The notes under the pieces are model-generated. The model made no database searches. It was not told the DNA's origin and saw only the letters and a list, made by a program, of their open reading frames with translations. Made by a program: the position numbers and the translations under genes. Below are positions 40,034-62,949 of a DNA stretch of 64,000 nt, piece by piece. The DNA is taken from assembly GCF_001640805.2 (NCBI RefSeq), contig NC_066843.1, forward strand, positions 9,945,686-10,009,685, given 5' to 3'. Positions within the stretch are counted from its first letter, which is position 1, and every line of letters starts with the position of its first letter. The stretch is from Lates calcarifer. Taxonomy: Eukaryota; Chordata; Actinopteri; Centropomidae.

Positions 40034-41569
40034 TTATGAAACGTTTTTTTCTGATATCACCTCTGATAGAGATGGAGTCACAGCATCCTGGAAATACGAG
40101 ACAGATACATCAAGGTTGAGCTGATTACCATCATCACTGCTTTTTAACTCTCATTGAAAACAAGTGTCTGCTAATCTTCAACAATCAGGCAAGAGAATTG
40201 AAAAGTTAACTGACTTAATAAGGATCACTGTTTCTGCTTGTCAAAAAACTAGACACATTTCAAAAGGAACAGAGTCTTCTGTCTGGCGATTTACATCATT
40301 CAATTTGACTTGAGCCATCCTCACCTGGAGCAATGGAGGAGTGCCAGAGGCACTGAAAACTAACTTTGCCTCCAAAATTTTGTCCTTCAGCATCCCTACC
40401 AAGGTGACGAGCTGTGTCACGGAGCTTTTCACTTTTTGATGTTGCTCTGGAGTTTGCAGTGATGGCTAAATAGTAGCAAATTCCATATTCTAGATGAGAC
40501 TTCCAGCTTGAATGATTTGACATTTAGTCATCAGACGACATGGAAAAGTCACTGCAGCTGGCGCTGATCTGCAGCGTTCTGGAACAATGAACTTACTGAG
40601 CACAAATACTAACACACAAGTGGGTCTGCGCCAGTATTCAGCTTGACTACATTTGAGTCGTCGAAATTCTGACACTGCAAAACTAGAAAACATGAAAATC
40701 TGTGGTCATGGGGCTACAGCATATCATGTGGTAATTAAATAAACCAATACCAAACACATTACTTGTGAAGTTGAGACTGTAATTTAAGGTTACAGAGGAT
40801 GATATCTGATATGTCTAGTCCGCTTATTGCAGGCCAAGAAGATACTCACCACCACCTTTAATGCAGCTGTAAAGAAACTTGAGCAGTGCCCTAATGCCAT
40901 CAAATTCACCAATACCCAGTATTGGTGAATACAATTATATGACTTTCTCGTAATCACTTGGAGAAAATACCACTTGTTGAGTTGACAGATGATACCATGG
41001 GTTTGACAACACTGTTTGCCGAGCTGTTGAAACTCTTCAAAATTCTCAACATAGAACAACATTTTGACAAACAATTCCCTGCTCAAGAGCCACTCACCGT
41101 CACACTAGAAATGTCAAATGCAACCCAGCATGACAGAACTCACAAAAGGAAGCAGCACAACAAAATGCTATTGTAAAACTTTCTTTCTGTCAGCACTGAT
41201 TAACCCATTGATTCCATATACAAAACTTTTCTTAAATATCATATCGATGCATCAGATTGACAAATGAATAATCTCACTTACCTGATGGCACAGTACTGGA
41301 AAGGATCCCTGCCAGAAGCTGAGAGTCAGGTGTTGAAGAAAAATGGACATGGCCTTCGTAGTCATCGCCCATGACTTTCTGAAGAAATGTTTGAAAACAT
41401 TTGGAGAAAAACAGGAAAATCCGCGCCTGGGGTGGAGCTGATGTGAAGAGTGTTGCCACCACAACTAATACATGCACCCTCCAATTCCTTTTTTATACAC
41501 TTTTATATTCTTTTGTGACACAGTAATTAAAGACAAGACGTGCACCGGTGGAGGGAGGGAAATTTCCAT
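40034..41569 (-). CDS. Candidate unrecognised small multi-exon gene
   Basis: I do not recognise this protein. A chain of short open segments on the minus strand can be joined with GT-AG ends and no phase conflict: 41546-41569 (possible start, GCCATGG), 41282-41378, 40958-41078, 40850-40890, 40597-40674, 40325-40446 and 40034-40087 (TAA). Together they give 537 bases, about 178 residues. The best-supported parts are 41282-41378 (acceptor TTTCTTCAG, donor CAG|GTAAGTGAG) and 40597-40674 (acceptor TTTTCTAGTTTTGCAG, donor CTCA|GTAAGTTC). The penultimate segment reads QHQKVKSSVTQLVTLVGMLK, which could form an amphipathic helix. A CG-containing stretch at 41540-41710 could be its promoter. The other boundaries were chosen to fit, so chance agreement is a real possibility. 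Alternatives are a decayed retrocopy or ordinary non-coding DNA. Confidence 0.28.
40904..40930. repeat. Perfect inverted repeat, 12-base arms
   Basis: ATTCACCAATAC, a 3-base loop, then GTATTGGTGAAT. It lies next to a segment of the candidate minus-strand gene, in what would be an intron. Confidence 0.9.
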
Positions 41570-41755
41570 GGCACGCAATTTGAGCGACGCTCTCCTGCAC
41601 TTTTATGTTCGGTGTTGCCTCTAGTGGCTGGAGGTAAAATTAAATATATATTCGAGCGTGGACTTTCTAGACAGCTTCTCGCCACTGGTGGCACAGGTAT
41701 ATCTGGGTTCGGAGTCAAGTAAAGGCCTCAAAAGATACCTAAACTTAAGATTTAA

Positions 41756-41760
<5 letters not shown>
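41540..41760. promoter_or_regulatory. CG-containing stretch with AT box, possible minus-strand promoter
   Basis: This stretch has more CG dinucleotides than its surroundings (GCGACGC, TTCGAGCG, CTCGCC, GTTCGG) and an AATATATATTTAA box. It lies just upstream of the candidate minus-strand gene and about 0.5 kb from the CpG-rich start of sstr2, so the two could be divergent promoters. The evidence is compositional only. Confidence 0.25.

Positions 41761-41788
<28 letters not shown>
41759..41788. repeat. Poly(A) tract, 30 bases
   Basis: An uninterrupted run of 30 A. Such tracts can be the tail of a retroposed copy or a simple repeat; I could not identify a source sequence to its left. Confidence 0.9.
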
Positions 41789-41789
<1 letters not shown>

Positions 41790-42224
41790 CAGTTTAATTA
41801 AATAGAAAGACTTTAGCTCCCTTTTGTAGTTTTAACCAGGGTCAAAAGTGGCTTAGTATCTGTAACTGTGATAAATAGACAAACACGGAATTTGTTATGT
41901 GAATAAAAATGTCGTCACTTCAGTTTGCAAGTCTAAGCGGTCAAAGGGGAAATAAACCTCAAGAGCACTGACTGGGTTTTACAACAGAGACAGTATTATT
42001 CAATAGCCTATTACCTCTTTTGGGAAACAAGTCAGTGTGAATTTAGCTAAAGCACAGAACAAGCATTACACCTAAATTATGGGAATGTCCCCAAAGACCC
42101 GCTCTGTTTACGTGAAGTGGCCTGCTTAATTTGATGCGTCACTTTGAATTTACCTCTTTTTAAGACTTGGTGTCGACTTAATAGTCACCTTATCAAAATG
42201 TTCTGGTGCATTCTCATCAAGCGG

Positions 42225-42722
42225 CACACGGCTCTCACTGCGTGCGTCAGTACATTTCAAGGTGCGACACAGGCGTACGCTCCATGTAAATCAACTCCAG
42301 CTGGATATCTGTATCACAGGAGACAGCCAATCTTTTCGTTCAGAGGTGAGTCTGCAGCACCTCCTCGGCGCAGTTTTACGTGAGTGCTTTAACATCCCCG
42401 CGCGCTCTCCAGCTGGAGACAGTCACTGCGCGCATCGCACCGCGAGCGCATTGTAGCAGCTTTATTGTAGAGCCCCGGCGAGGAGTGTGTATCTATGTAT
42501 GTATGTATTGTATTGTATTGTATTTAATTAACCTGTTCGGCCAGTTTTGTCCTTTTCCTCGTATGTAATGCAGACTACACGGTGGGATTATTAAGAGGAA
42601 AATTCACACAGCAAAGAGCTTTTTCACTTCGATGCCGGTGTGAGACAAACTTAAGGAATATTAGAGGATGAGGAAGATGAATCTCAAATAAATACCGACA
42701 ACACACATAACACCGGTTACAG
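42225..42722 (+). promoter_or_regulatory. sstr2: CpG-rich putative sstr2 promoter and first non-coding exon
   Basis: Within AT-rich surroundings this stretch is dense in CG dinucleotides, above all at 42350-42480 (for example CCGCGCGCTCTCC, CACTGCGCGCATCGCACCGC and GAGCCCCGGCGAGGAG). It ends in a consensus donor after 42722. A second strong donor, CAGAG|GTGAGT, lies after 42345, so the gene may have alternative first exons. No well-placed TATA box is obvious. The location, about 2 kb upstream of the sstr2 ATG, fits a CpG-type promoter. The start of transcription cannot be set from sequence alone. Confidence 0.45.
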
Positions 42723-44593
42723 GTAAGACTGTACTTTTGTTGACTTGCAGTAAAGTGAAAGTAATACACCACCAGGTTAATGTGATTATCCCATTTTAAT
42801 TAATTTGATCAAATTTGCTGAATAAAATTTAAGCTCTCGACCCAGTATTCACTGCAGTGTCTCCTCGTTTTTCAGTGCGCAGTTTTAATGTTATCTGATT
42901 TAAAAAAAAAAAAAAAAAAAAGATAAGATAAGATCTTGCATGTCTGTTGAAGCGAATGTGATTTAATGAACCCACATAAAATCTTTCAGCCGTGTTTTTT
43001 GTTTGTTTGTTTGTTTGTTTGTTTGTTTGTTTGTTTTTGGGGTTTTTTGCAGTGAGTTTGCAGACATTGTTAATGAAATTCCTGTCTTGACCTCATTCTC
43101 ACTTTATTTTCCATAAGCTGGATTTGCATGATTAACTATGAGCATGCACTAATTTATTCAGCTGAATATCCATCTTCTACCTTTTAGAGGCTGAAAGCAA
43201 AAGTCAGAGAAGAATTCATGGCCTTGAGTTCTCAGCAGATGAGAAAAAAACAAAGTTAAAGTAGCCACTTTATTAAAAATAGTGTTTCACTTTTGACTGC
43301 ACTGGCTTGGTGGTGTTTATTATAGTGAGAATACCTGTTGCACAGTGTGCACAATGCCTCAACTACAGAAATTTAAACTCATAATAATATTTCATATTAT
43401 TATTTATACAAAATATATATATTATGTATATATAAAAAGTGCTAAGTGATTTGTGATAGATTCCATTTATGGTTCACCTCAGCCACTGAAGTGCTGCAAG
43501 GGGGCATTGTATTTTTGTTTGTATGCTCTGTTTCTGTGGGAATTATCAGTTATATGCTTGTTCATGTTTCTCCTAATGTGTTTCCAACTGTTACATTATG
43601 CAATATTCTGTCCATCCACCTAACTCAGACAATGCAGTTAGACCACACCAATCGGCTATGTTGTCACCGGTGCCCAAGGCTTCAGTAACATTTTGTTGCC
43701 TGTTCACCAAGACTTCAGGCAGTATGCTGCTGCCATGGTGAAAATGATAAATTGGCATAATAAAACCTCTTATGTTATTGGCACCAAATGAAGTTGTCAG
43801 AGCATGTTTGCCTCCTGTGCATTGGCAGTGACAGGCACTTCAATCTGACTGCGGCAAGGCTATTGGCAGTACAGTGATTCCCCTTGTTCAATTACTTAGG
43901 CTGGGATTAATTTACATCCGCACCCACCCTCTAATAAATTGAGGGAAAAAAAAGTCCAACAAACAATTCAGTGCAACCAGTCACAGCTGATCATTTAGCC
44001 ACATGCGAAGGGGTAGGCATTTCCCTGGGGAGAGCTTATGACTGTAGGGCGTGTGGAGTGATTTCCCTTGGTAGCAATGCCTGACCAAGTAAACACACAG
44101 GGAAGGTCTGGCCTTAGGTTGAAATTGCTGCCTTAGAACCTGAGGTGCTCTTCTTTACACATGCTATCAATCAGGTCTGTTCTCAAGAAAGAGGATCAAG
44201 GTGTGAAAATCTATAAATTCCCCAGAGAAACTGCTTTGCCACAAGGGTGATTAGAAAAAGGAAATCTGAAAGTGCTGAAAAGAAAAGCTGTTGATCTGGT
44301 TGCTGACATAGATTTATGATGTCTCACTGTGTTATTGCAAAATGTCACATGATAGCAACTCATTGCATTCAGATCAATTGGTTCAACACACAACATCTGT
44401 TCACAAGTGGTTTGAATAGAGGAAAGGAGAGAGATCTCAGTCAATACCTGATGAAGTTGATAACTATGGATCTTGCTTCTTTTCTTTTAGAAGGCTTAAA
44501 ATCGATATCATTTATATATAAATCCGGTGGAATAGTTATTGTAATCTCTGTCAGCTGGACCATAATAATCAAAGTAGGTCTTCGTGTTTGCAG
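42722..44593 (+). other. sstr2: Probable 5'UTR intron of sstr2
   Basis: A consensus donor, CAG|GTAAGA, follows position 42722. A TTTGCAG acceptor ends at 44593, leaving a 45-base leader before the ATG. A second acceptor with a better pyrimidine tract, CTTCTTTTCTTTTAG, ends at 44490. Mammalian SSTR2 is known to have non-coding 5' exons and an intronless coding region, so a spliced leader is expected. The interior carries a poly(A) run (42902-42921), a (GTTT)n tract (about 43001-43036) and no supported coding sequence. The exact acceptor is inferred, not shown. Confidence 0.5.
43001..43036. repeat. (GTTT)n microsatellite in sstr2 leader intron
   Basis: About nine GTTT units in the intron that separates the presumed sstr2 leader exon from the coding exon. 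Confidence 0.9.
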
Positions 44594-44638
44594 GTGGGAT
44601 GTCACAACCAGTGTGAGACAGAGAGAGACTGAGGTATC

Positions 44639-45751
44639 ATGGACACCTGGATCTTCTCATCATCCCCACCGAACCTGTCGGACCACCTCATGTATGACAG
44701 CTTCATGCAGGGTAATGAGTCTGACCTCCATGGGAACTACACAGACCACAGCTTCAACAGAATCAGCACGGCCGTCATCACCTGCATGTATTTTGTGGTT
44801 TGCACCGTGGGGCTCTGCGGAAATGCCCTCGTCATCTACGTCATCCTGCGCTACGCCAAGATGAAGACCGTCACCAACATCTACATCCTCAACCTGGCGG
44901 TGGCTGACGTGCTCTTCATGCTGGGCCTGCCGTTCATCGCCATCCAGCTGGCGCTGGTCCACTGGCCCTTCGGTCCTGTGCTCTGCAGGGTGGTGATGAC
45001 CGTTGACTCCCTGAACCAGTTCACTTCCATCTTCTGTCTGATGGTCATGAGCATTGACCGATACTTGGCCGTGGTACATCCAATTAAGTCCACAAAGTGG
45101 CGCAAGCCTCGCATGGCAAAGACTATCAACTTAGCAGTGTGGGGGGTGTCGTTGATGGTTAATCTACCCATTGTAATCTACAGTGGCATTATCACAAAGC
45201 ACGATGGCTGCTTCTGCACCATCGTGTGGCCCGAACCTCAAGAGGCCTACTACACAGCGTTCATGTTCTACACCTTCATCCTGGGCTTCTTCCTGCCCCT
45301 CATGGTCATCTGCCTCTGCTACGTGTTCATCATCATCAAGGTGAAGTCCTCAGGGATCCGTGTGGGTTCCTCCAAGAGGAAGCGCTCAGAGAGGAAGGTG
45401 ACCCGGATGGTGTCCATTGTGGTGGCAGTGTTTGTCTTCTGCTGGCTGCCTTTCTACATCTTCAACGTCACCTCGGTTACGGGCACCATCAGCACCACCC
45501 CCATCCTGAGGAGCACTTTCGCTTTCGTGGTGGTGCTAGGATACGCCAACAGTTGCGCCAACCCCATCCTCTACGCTTTCCTGTCCGAGAACTTCAAGAA
45601 GAGTTTCCAGAATGTTCTCTGTCTCAAGAAGGTGGGAGGGCTGGATGAGGTCGAGCGCAGCGATAGCCGGCAGGATAAATCTCGCATGATGAATGACCCA
45701 ACTGAGACCCAAAGTACTCTGCTGAATGGCGACCTGCAGACCAGCATCTGA
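44639..45751 (+). CDS. sstr2: Somatostatin receptor type 2 (sstr2), complete single coding exon
   Basis: The 370-residue class A G-protein-coupled receptor binds somatostatin at the plasma membrane and, in this family, couples mainly to Gi/o. Three N-glycosylation sites lie in the N-terminus (N12, N26, N33). Seven hydrophobic segments run from about residue 45 to 312. D90 in TM2, D123 in TM3 (the ligand-amine aspartate), C116 and C193 (disulfide), DRY 140-142, CWLP 268-271 and NPILY 308-312 are all present. The family signature [15 protein letters not shown] is intact. Q103, N276 and F294, known to set SSTR2 ligand selectivity, are conserved. C328 is a likely palmitoylation site. The tail ends in GDLQTSI, identical to the PDZ-binding end of mammalian SSTR2, which separates it from the other subtypes. 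A stop codon three codons upstream in frame fixes this ATG. The length matches human SSTR2 (369 aa). Which teleost copy (2a or 2b) this is cannot be told from here. Confidence 0.97.
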   Translation: MDTWIFSSSPPNLSDHLMYDSFMQGNESDLHGNYTDHSFNRISTAVITCMYFVVCTVGLCGNALVIYVILRYAKMKTVTNIYILNLAVADVLFMLGLPFIAIQLALVHWPFGPVLCRVVMTVDSLNQFTSIFCLMVMSIDRYLAVVHPIKSTKWRKPRMAKTINLAVWGVSLMVNLPIVIYSGIITKHDGCFCTIVWPEPQEAYYTAFMFYTFILGFFLPLMVICLCYVFIIIKVKSSGIRVGSSKRKRSERKVTRMVSIVVAVFVFCWLPFYIFNVTSVTGTISTTPILRSTFAFVVVLGYANSCANPILYAFLSENFKKSFQNVLCLKKVGGLDEVERSDSRQDKSRMMNDPTETQSTLLNGDLQTSI

Positions 45752-48680
45752 GAGGAAGACCTGCATACACACACATGCAGACAGTCATCTCTCTGAAACT
45801 GGAAACAGTCAGGTCTTATGAATTTCTCTAAGGTCACATCAGAGGGGACATTATTAAATATTCAACAAGCAGTTCGGAAAGGAACATGTCACTTCTTAAG
45901 GAGGGCAAAGCAGAAATGAAAAATTAAAAAGATGTCAGACTGAACTTTTTCTCTGTCAACCTTTGGCACATTGTTGGGGTTCCCTGGATGTACACAAATC
46001 CATCACAATGTAATCACAAGTTCATACAAATGTTTGCTCTGCGCTGTAAATGAAATGAAAATTAAATATGTTTGACTGTTCATCCGTACTGTATTGACTT
46101 TGAGGTATGGTAGAACAGGCGCTAACGCCATCTTGCAAATGGTCCCCTGGGTGACATGAATGTTCCCTGGAGACCCAGGATTATATAGTTTACAGCAGAG
46201 GGCCTGTGCCAAGTTTCAGTTGTTCTGTGCTGTGTAAAAATAACACCATAACAGTGCACTCATATGCTGCAAAACAACATACGGTTGATAAAATTGGCAA
46301 TCCTATCATCCCACTATTTTTGTTCCTGTCTCGACTGCAGATTATTTTCTCTGGAGAGTGGTGTGACTGTAAATAACTGTAGAGAAAACAGGCAAAGAGA
46401 CAGAGTCAGAGGATTTTATATTTCGTGTCATTTAGTTTTGCAACTCTTGTAAATTAGTAATGACTTTTTCAGACACAGAGCATATTGAATGTCAGTGCCA
46501 TTGATTCTAATGTTGTGGAAGCAGCCTGTTTTCTTTTTCTAATTTGTGTAAGCAGTTTAACTTGTCATACAGATGTATCATTTGTAAATGTAAATAGCAG
46601 TTTTCAGTCAGTAGTCAAATATAATATAAGCACTGTGTCATTTTCCCCCATGTCATTATAGCTATGTACATAATTTATACTACGTTAATTGTACTGGCTT
46701 GGTCAATATACCAAGCTAGCCTCTAACCAAAGTGCTGCTAAGATGTATAGACACTCTACTACAGTGTTTTATAGTATTACATAAAATAATTGTATGCTCA
46801 TTTCTGCTGGACTGAATTTCTGTTGGGAGCTTTGTCATGGCTCATTTAGTATTATTTATGTATATTATATAATAATGTATCTGTCATTGTTTTCATGTGT
46901 AACAGTAACTGCTTTCATCATAATGTCACACTGCATGAGTCTAAATTATTCAGTATAAATACTGAGTAGTGGCTCAGCTTCATTTTTTAATGTCGTCACG
47001 ATTGATTATTTGACTCCCATTTCCTGTCCATCAATCTCCCCATGGTAGTAGTGTGTGCCAGAGGTCAGAGGTCACCCACTGACTGATATACAGTTTCCCT
47101 GTATTTGGGTCGAGTTATTAGAAGAGGATGCTGCACTATCCTAGAAGTACTGACACAAAAGGAGACAGTATTATTAACATATTTTCACACGTTGAGTTTG
47201 TTTTTCCTCTTGAGAAAATGAGGAACTTAACTTGTCCCGTACTGCTTCCCACAGCAAGCTACTTGTAAACACTTCATATGTTGACACTGACACATCTTCC
47301 TCTTATAAACTGTGGTATTTGGCCACATTTCAGGTGTGGTTTCTGACGCTGGGGTGTCTGAGAGATGTGAATTTGTGAAGGGCTAGAACACTTGTCTTCA
47401 AGAGGCTCTGGTGTTCCTTTATCATCTTCATCATGATCATCATCACTATGCTGCTCCAGGAGTCCACAGCTCCTCCTGCCTGTCATCCTGTGACTCCCTG
47501 TCTGTTGCTGTAGTCAGATTACTGTGTGAGTATGATTTATTAAACCTTTACTCCACATGTGCAGGTTCCCTCATGTACAACAAAGCCAGTGACAGATTAT
47601 GATTAATGTTCAAAGTAATATAGTGTGTGTGTGTGTCTTGCATTGATTTTGCCCCAGCGAGCCAGTCTCTAGAAAAAACGTGAGGTAACATATGCACAAC
47701 TACTGATATTGAAACATATATTCAACACAACCACTCTATAAGCATGTTGTTTTGAGTATGTGCATATAACCTCCCTGTGTGTGTCATGCATGATACAAAG
47801 AAGTGCACACACGCACGCACACACACACACACATACGAAGCTATGACTAATCAAATTCCATATCTAATTTCTCTCCCTGCTGTACTGCTGAATTTGTTAC
47901 CTGCCCTGTAACATCTTATTACCACTGGAAGACATGACACACCTCTAGTGTCCTTTATCTCCATAGCAACAGTGACTAAGAGCGTTGGTCCCATGGTTAA
48001 ATTCATTAGCATAATAATAATCGAGAGATGACTCTGGACATGAATTATGAATGTAGACGTTGCCCAGATGACTCAAGACCGCCAGTTTCACCATCCGGCA
48101 GGCTGTGAAAACGAATGCTTCAGTTACATTTAACCAGAATAAAGTGTATAGTCTGTGTTGGTGTTCAGTAGAAAACGTAATCCAGAGCAAACATCTTGCT
48201 GTATGTGTCATGGTAGCAGATATTACAGAAAACAGGACAGTGTCATTGTTAACTGTTAGTTAATGCAGACTGGACATGCATAACTTGCACAGTATCATCC
48301 AGCTGTTTTAGAGTTCTTGTAAGTTATTATAATTCTATACTTCTCTTACCACAGTGCTTGTAGTTCATTTTTCAACTTTCTTTTTAAATAGCTGCTTTTT
48401 AAGACTATATTGCAGATTTTCTACTTGGTATAATAGTCAAGTGTAGTTTTTATGATGAGTGTTTTCTTTCTTTTTTTTCCAAAAGGCTGTTACTCGTGTG
48501 CTTTGGAAAATTTTGCAACCATTGTTCAAAAATGTTTGCCGTTTCTGTAGAATGTTTTCACTATGTTTGTTCTTCCAGTTTCTGTTCTGTTAAATAACAC
48601 TGAAATGCCAAGTTTAATGGAGCAAAGATTGTATATAGTTGTGCTGAGTCTAAATAAAGAATAAGAAACATACAGTGCAA
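45752..48680 (+). other. sstr2: Predicted sstr2 3'UTR
   Basis: After the stop codon come about 2.9 kb of AU-rich sequence without convincing coding frames. The first canonical polyadenylation hexamer I found is AATAAA at 48653. Earlier variants exist, such as ATTAAA at 46061, so shorter transcripts are possible. The stretch has many ATTTA-like and TGTAAAT-like words typical of long vertebrate 3'UTRs, plus a TG tract near 47622 and a CA tract near 47817-47832. The extent is inferred. Confidence 0.4.
48653..48658 (+). terminator. Candidate polyadenylation signal AATAAA for sstr2
   Basis: The canonical AATAAA sits in TCTAAATAAAGAATAAG. A TTTCTTTTGCTG stretch 25-35 bases further on could serve as the downstream U-rich element. 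It is the best-placed hexamer on the plus strand before the convergent usp22 gene. Confidence 0.45.
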
Positions 48681-48689
48681 TTTCTTTTG

Positions 48690-49399
48690 CTGCAATACTG
48701 TGGAACGCTGAGCAGATTAATTAAAAAATATTTTAATTGATTAAAAATTAATTGCAAGATATAGTTTACACATTACATTTAGGTTTGGATTTTCCACAAC
48801 ACAATTGTTTCCAAAATAAATACAAGTAAATAAATACATAAATGCACACGTTTAAGTTCGTCACGTAATTTTTCAGGTAATATTAACAATGTCTTCTAAT
48901 TACTGTAGAAATGTGCTGCATGTTATGACAACATGTTTTAATGTGAGGCTGTATTATAGAGGGTATATAAATTTAAATGAGCATTAAATTTTCTTTACAT
49001 TTTTTTCAGTCTGGAATGTGTCCACATTCCTAGATTGTGCAGTCTTGAATGCAGACTTGATTTTTTTTTTTTTTCAGACTATGGTGTGCTTCTTGGTTTG
49101 ACCACAGAGTGGCGCCATAATCAAATGCATGAGCACATCTGCTCTAAGGCCAGAAATACAACAGTGAGCTTTCCTGTTTGCAAGTGCGTTTCAGTGCTCA
49201 GCTCTTGATAAACTGAGGTTCTGTTCCCTTTGCCATCCTCTCTCGTTTTACCATGAGAATACAGAAACTGCATAACAGACAGCGTTTAACTCCACTCATC
49301 AAACTCCAGCACTTCACTTCCTAACGAAGGGAAGTGGGAATGATGGAATGAGACAAAAAAATAAAAAATAAAAAAAGCACATACACATTCCAGTTTTGT
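48690..49399. other. Short intergenic stretch between convergent genes
   Basis: AT-rich sequence between the likely sstr2 poly(A) site and the possible end of usp22. I see a poly(T) run at about 49061-49074 and nothing coding. Confidence 0.4.
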
Positions 49400-50959
49400 T
49401 CTGAGTTTAATCACTGAAACGGATAATGAAGCTCTCCTCTTCCTTTTCGTTTCAGCTGCGTCCCTGAATGTCCTTGGGTGGCCTTAACTGCTCCATGATA
49501 CATCAAAAACCATAGCGCGACCATTTCACAAGTCTTTTGATTTTTACTGTTCAGAAACCCACTGTTGTCCTCTAGCTGAGGTTCTGCAGCAGACCAAAGG
49601 ATATGCATGTTTGTTTTCAATTACAGAGCAGCGCAACAACCAGGGGTTGTGGTTCTTTAATGTGGCATTACTTTGTGATAGGTTAGGGCCCTCATTTTAT
49701 ACGAGTGAATATCTTTTTAATTCTGTAGTTTTTTTTTAATACATACACAATTGGTGATATTCAAACAAAACATACCACAACACCCTGATGTGTATGTGCA
49801 TTATCTAAAGTCTGACTTGACAGCATACTGATTGAATAGAGCACTGGGTTTACTGCACTGCAGAGGCAAGACACACCACGAACCACACCGGTCTACACCA
49901 GCCACCAACAGTTGCCATGGAGAAGATTAACACTGATGGATTCAGAGCCAGGCTGTGGTCGCACAGTGCCCATATACGTGCAATGTGTTTCACCCTCTAT
50001 GTATCTCATATGATCGCCTTCCCACCCCCAAGCTACGTAACAAAAGTCTCGATGGGCAGCAGGCCTTGAGGCATTACTGAGGGCAATTTTTCACATATTA
50101 TAAGATCATGAGAACCCAGTCGCATGCAGTTGTTGTTAAACGGGCCTTTTTTTCTCTTTTTTTTGTTATGCACAGAGCATTCAAGGTGTTGAATAAGGAG
50201 AGACCACAGCATTCTCACATAATATAGGATCTCATCTGGAGTTCATGTATTGTATGTATGTCTTCTCTTCAGAATGCCATATGAAACCCAAAGCTCACAT
50301 TCAACATACAATTCATCAACAGCAAAGGTGAACCAATTTAATCATCACCATCATTATACCAACAATTCCACAAGAATGAAAGTATAATACGTCCAAAAAC
50401 ATTTCCAGTACCAGGACAGCGAGGGACATTATGACTGTACTGAAAATTAAAAAAACAGAAAACAAACAAAAAAAAGACACTGAAAAGAACAGAGAGTAAA
50501 CAAAAACTCAAAATTCAATGAGTTGCTAAAAAAAATAGATATTCCCTGCCCTCAACCAGACTTAAAAATAAAACAATCAACACAGTAAATAATGGAACAT
50601 GAGCACACTCAGGTCCAAATCTGTTTAGTTTCCATGGCAGCGCTTCCCCAGCAACTGGCAAAGACAGCGTCTCTAAGCTCTCCCATGTTTTCTTTGCTCT
50701 TAAAAAATAGATGTATACTAGATTCATACAGTATTTCATAACTAAATTCACAAATGATAAGAATCATAACCATACCTTTAAAAATGTTCTTGCAAAGTTC
50801 ATAATACGTTGATTTTACTTTGTTTCTTTTTTTTGCGTTCAGTCCCATATGCATATGACAACAACCTGTCTTCTGTCATGACTAAGTTAAATGCTTGGTC
50901 AGTTGAAACGAGAGCACCATGGGAGAGAAATGGAGGGTGTGTGTGTGCATGTGCGTGTG

Positions 50960-51049
<90 letters not shown>

Positions 51050-51492
51050 GGAGGTGAGTGGAGGAGGTGGGGGGCAGAATACTGTAAGAAAAAAAGAATC
51101 CAGATGTGCCCAATCGACATGACAGGACAGTCACACTCAGACTCTGCCCCTGCGGCAGGAAGGGAAAAGGAGAGAGAGAGTGAGGGATGTGGGGGGCCTT
51201 TTCCCTCTTGCCCAAGCCTGGAACTGACGACGCCCGACTCTTCCTCCTCTTCATTCAGTTTTGTCAAGTAGATGCCAAGAAGTAGCTCAGTGCTTGTTTG
51301 TTTTTTTTTTTTCATTTGAAAGGTTGCATGATTTCACACGTCTTTTTTTATATTATTCCTCCAGAGCTGGAGGAGCAGACTGGTAGTCAAAGAGTTTCAG
51401 GTAGGTTTGTGTGTTTTGTGTTTCATCCTGTCCCCAGTCCCTTGGCTCTCTCATTAGAAGCAGTGGTTCTTCATGGTCAGTGGTCGCAAAGA
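49400..51492 (-). other. usp22: Predicted usp22 3'UTR region
   Basis: No coding frame is supported between the usp22 stop and the tail of sstr2. On the minus strand I find no canonical AATAAA here. ATTAAA variants occur at 50337-50342, 49735-49740, 49716-49721, 49656-49661 and 49406-49411 (plus coordinates), so the end of the transcript is uncertain. Long human USP22 transcripts also carry a long 3'UTR. The region holds a (CT)n/(CA)n compound repeat on the sense strand. Confidence 0.35.
50938..51046. repeat. Compound (GT)n(GA)n microsatellite
   Basis: An interrupted GT tract (about 50938-50976) runs directly into an uninterrupted GA tract of roughly 70 bases (50976-51046). On the usp22 sense strand this is a CT then CA tract inside the presumed 3'UTR. 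It produces artificial long open frames rich in Ser-Leu or Arg-Glu. Confidence 0.95.
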
Positions 51493-62948
<11,456 letters not shown>

Positions 62949-62949
62949 C

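Noticed and set aside
44316..44864. 182-residue plus-strand frame overlapping the start of sstr2
   Set aside because: It is out of frame with the receptor and its right part is the shadow of the sstr2 coding sequence; the left part is leader intron.
44660..45837. Several minus-strand and alternative-frame open frames over sstr2
   Set aside because: They are shadows of the GC-rich receptor exon and show no domain.
50799..51315. Long open frames of Ser-Leu or Arg-Glu repeats on both strands
   Set aside because: They are translations of the GT/GA microsatellite and have no flanking coding signal.
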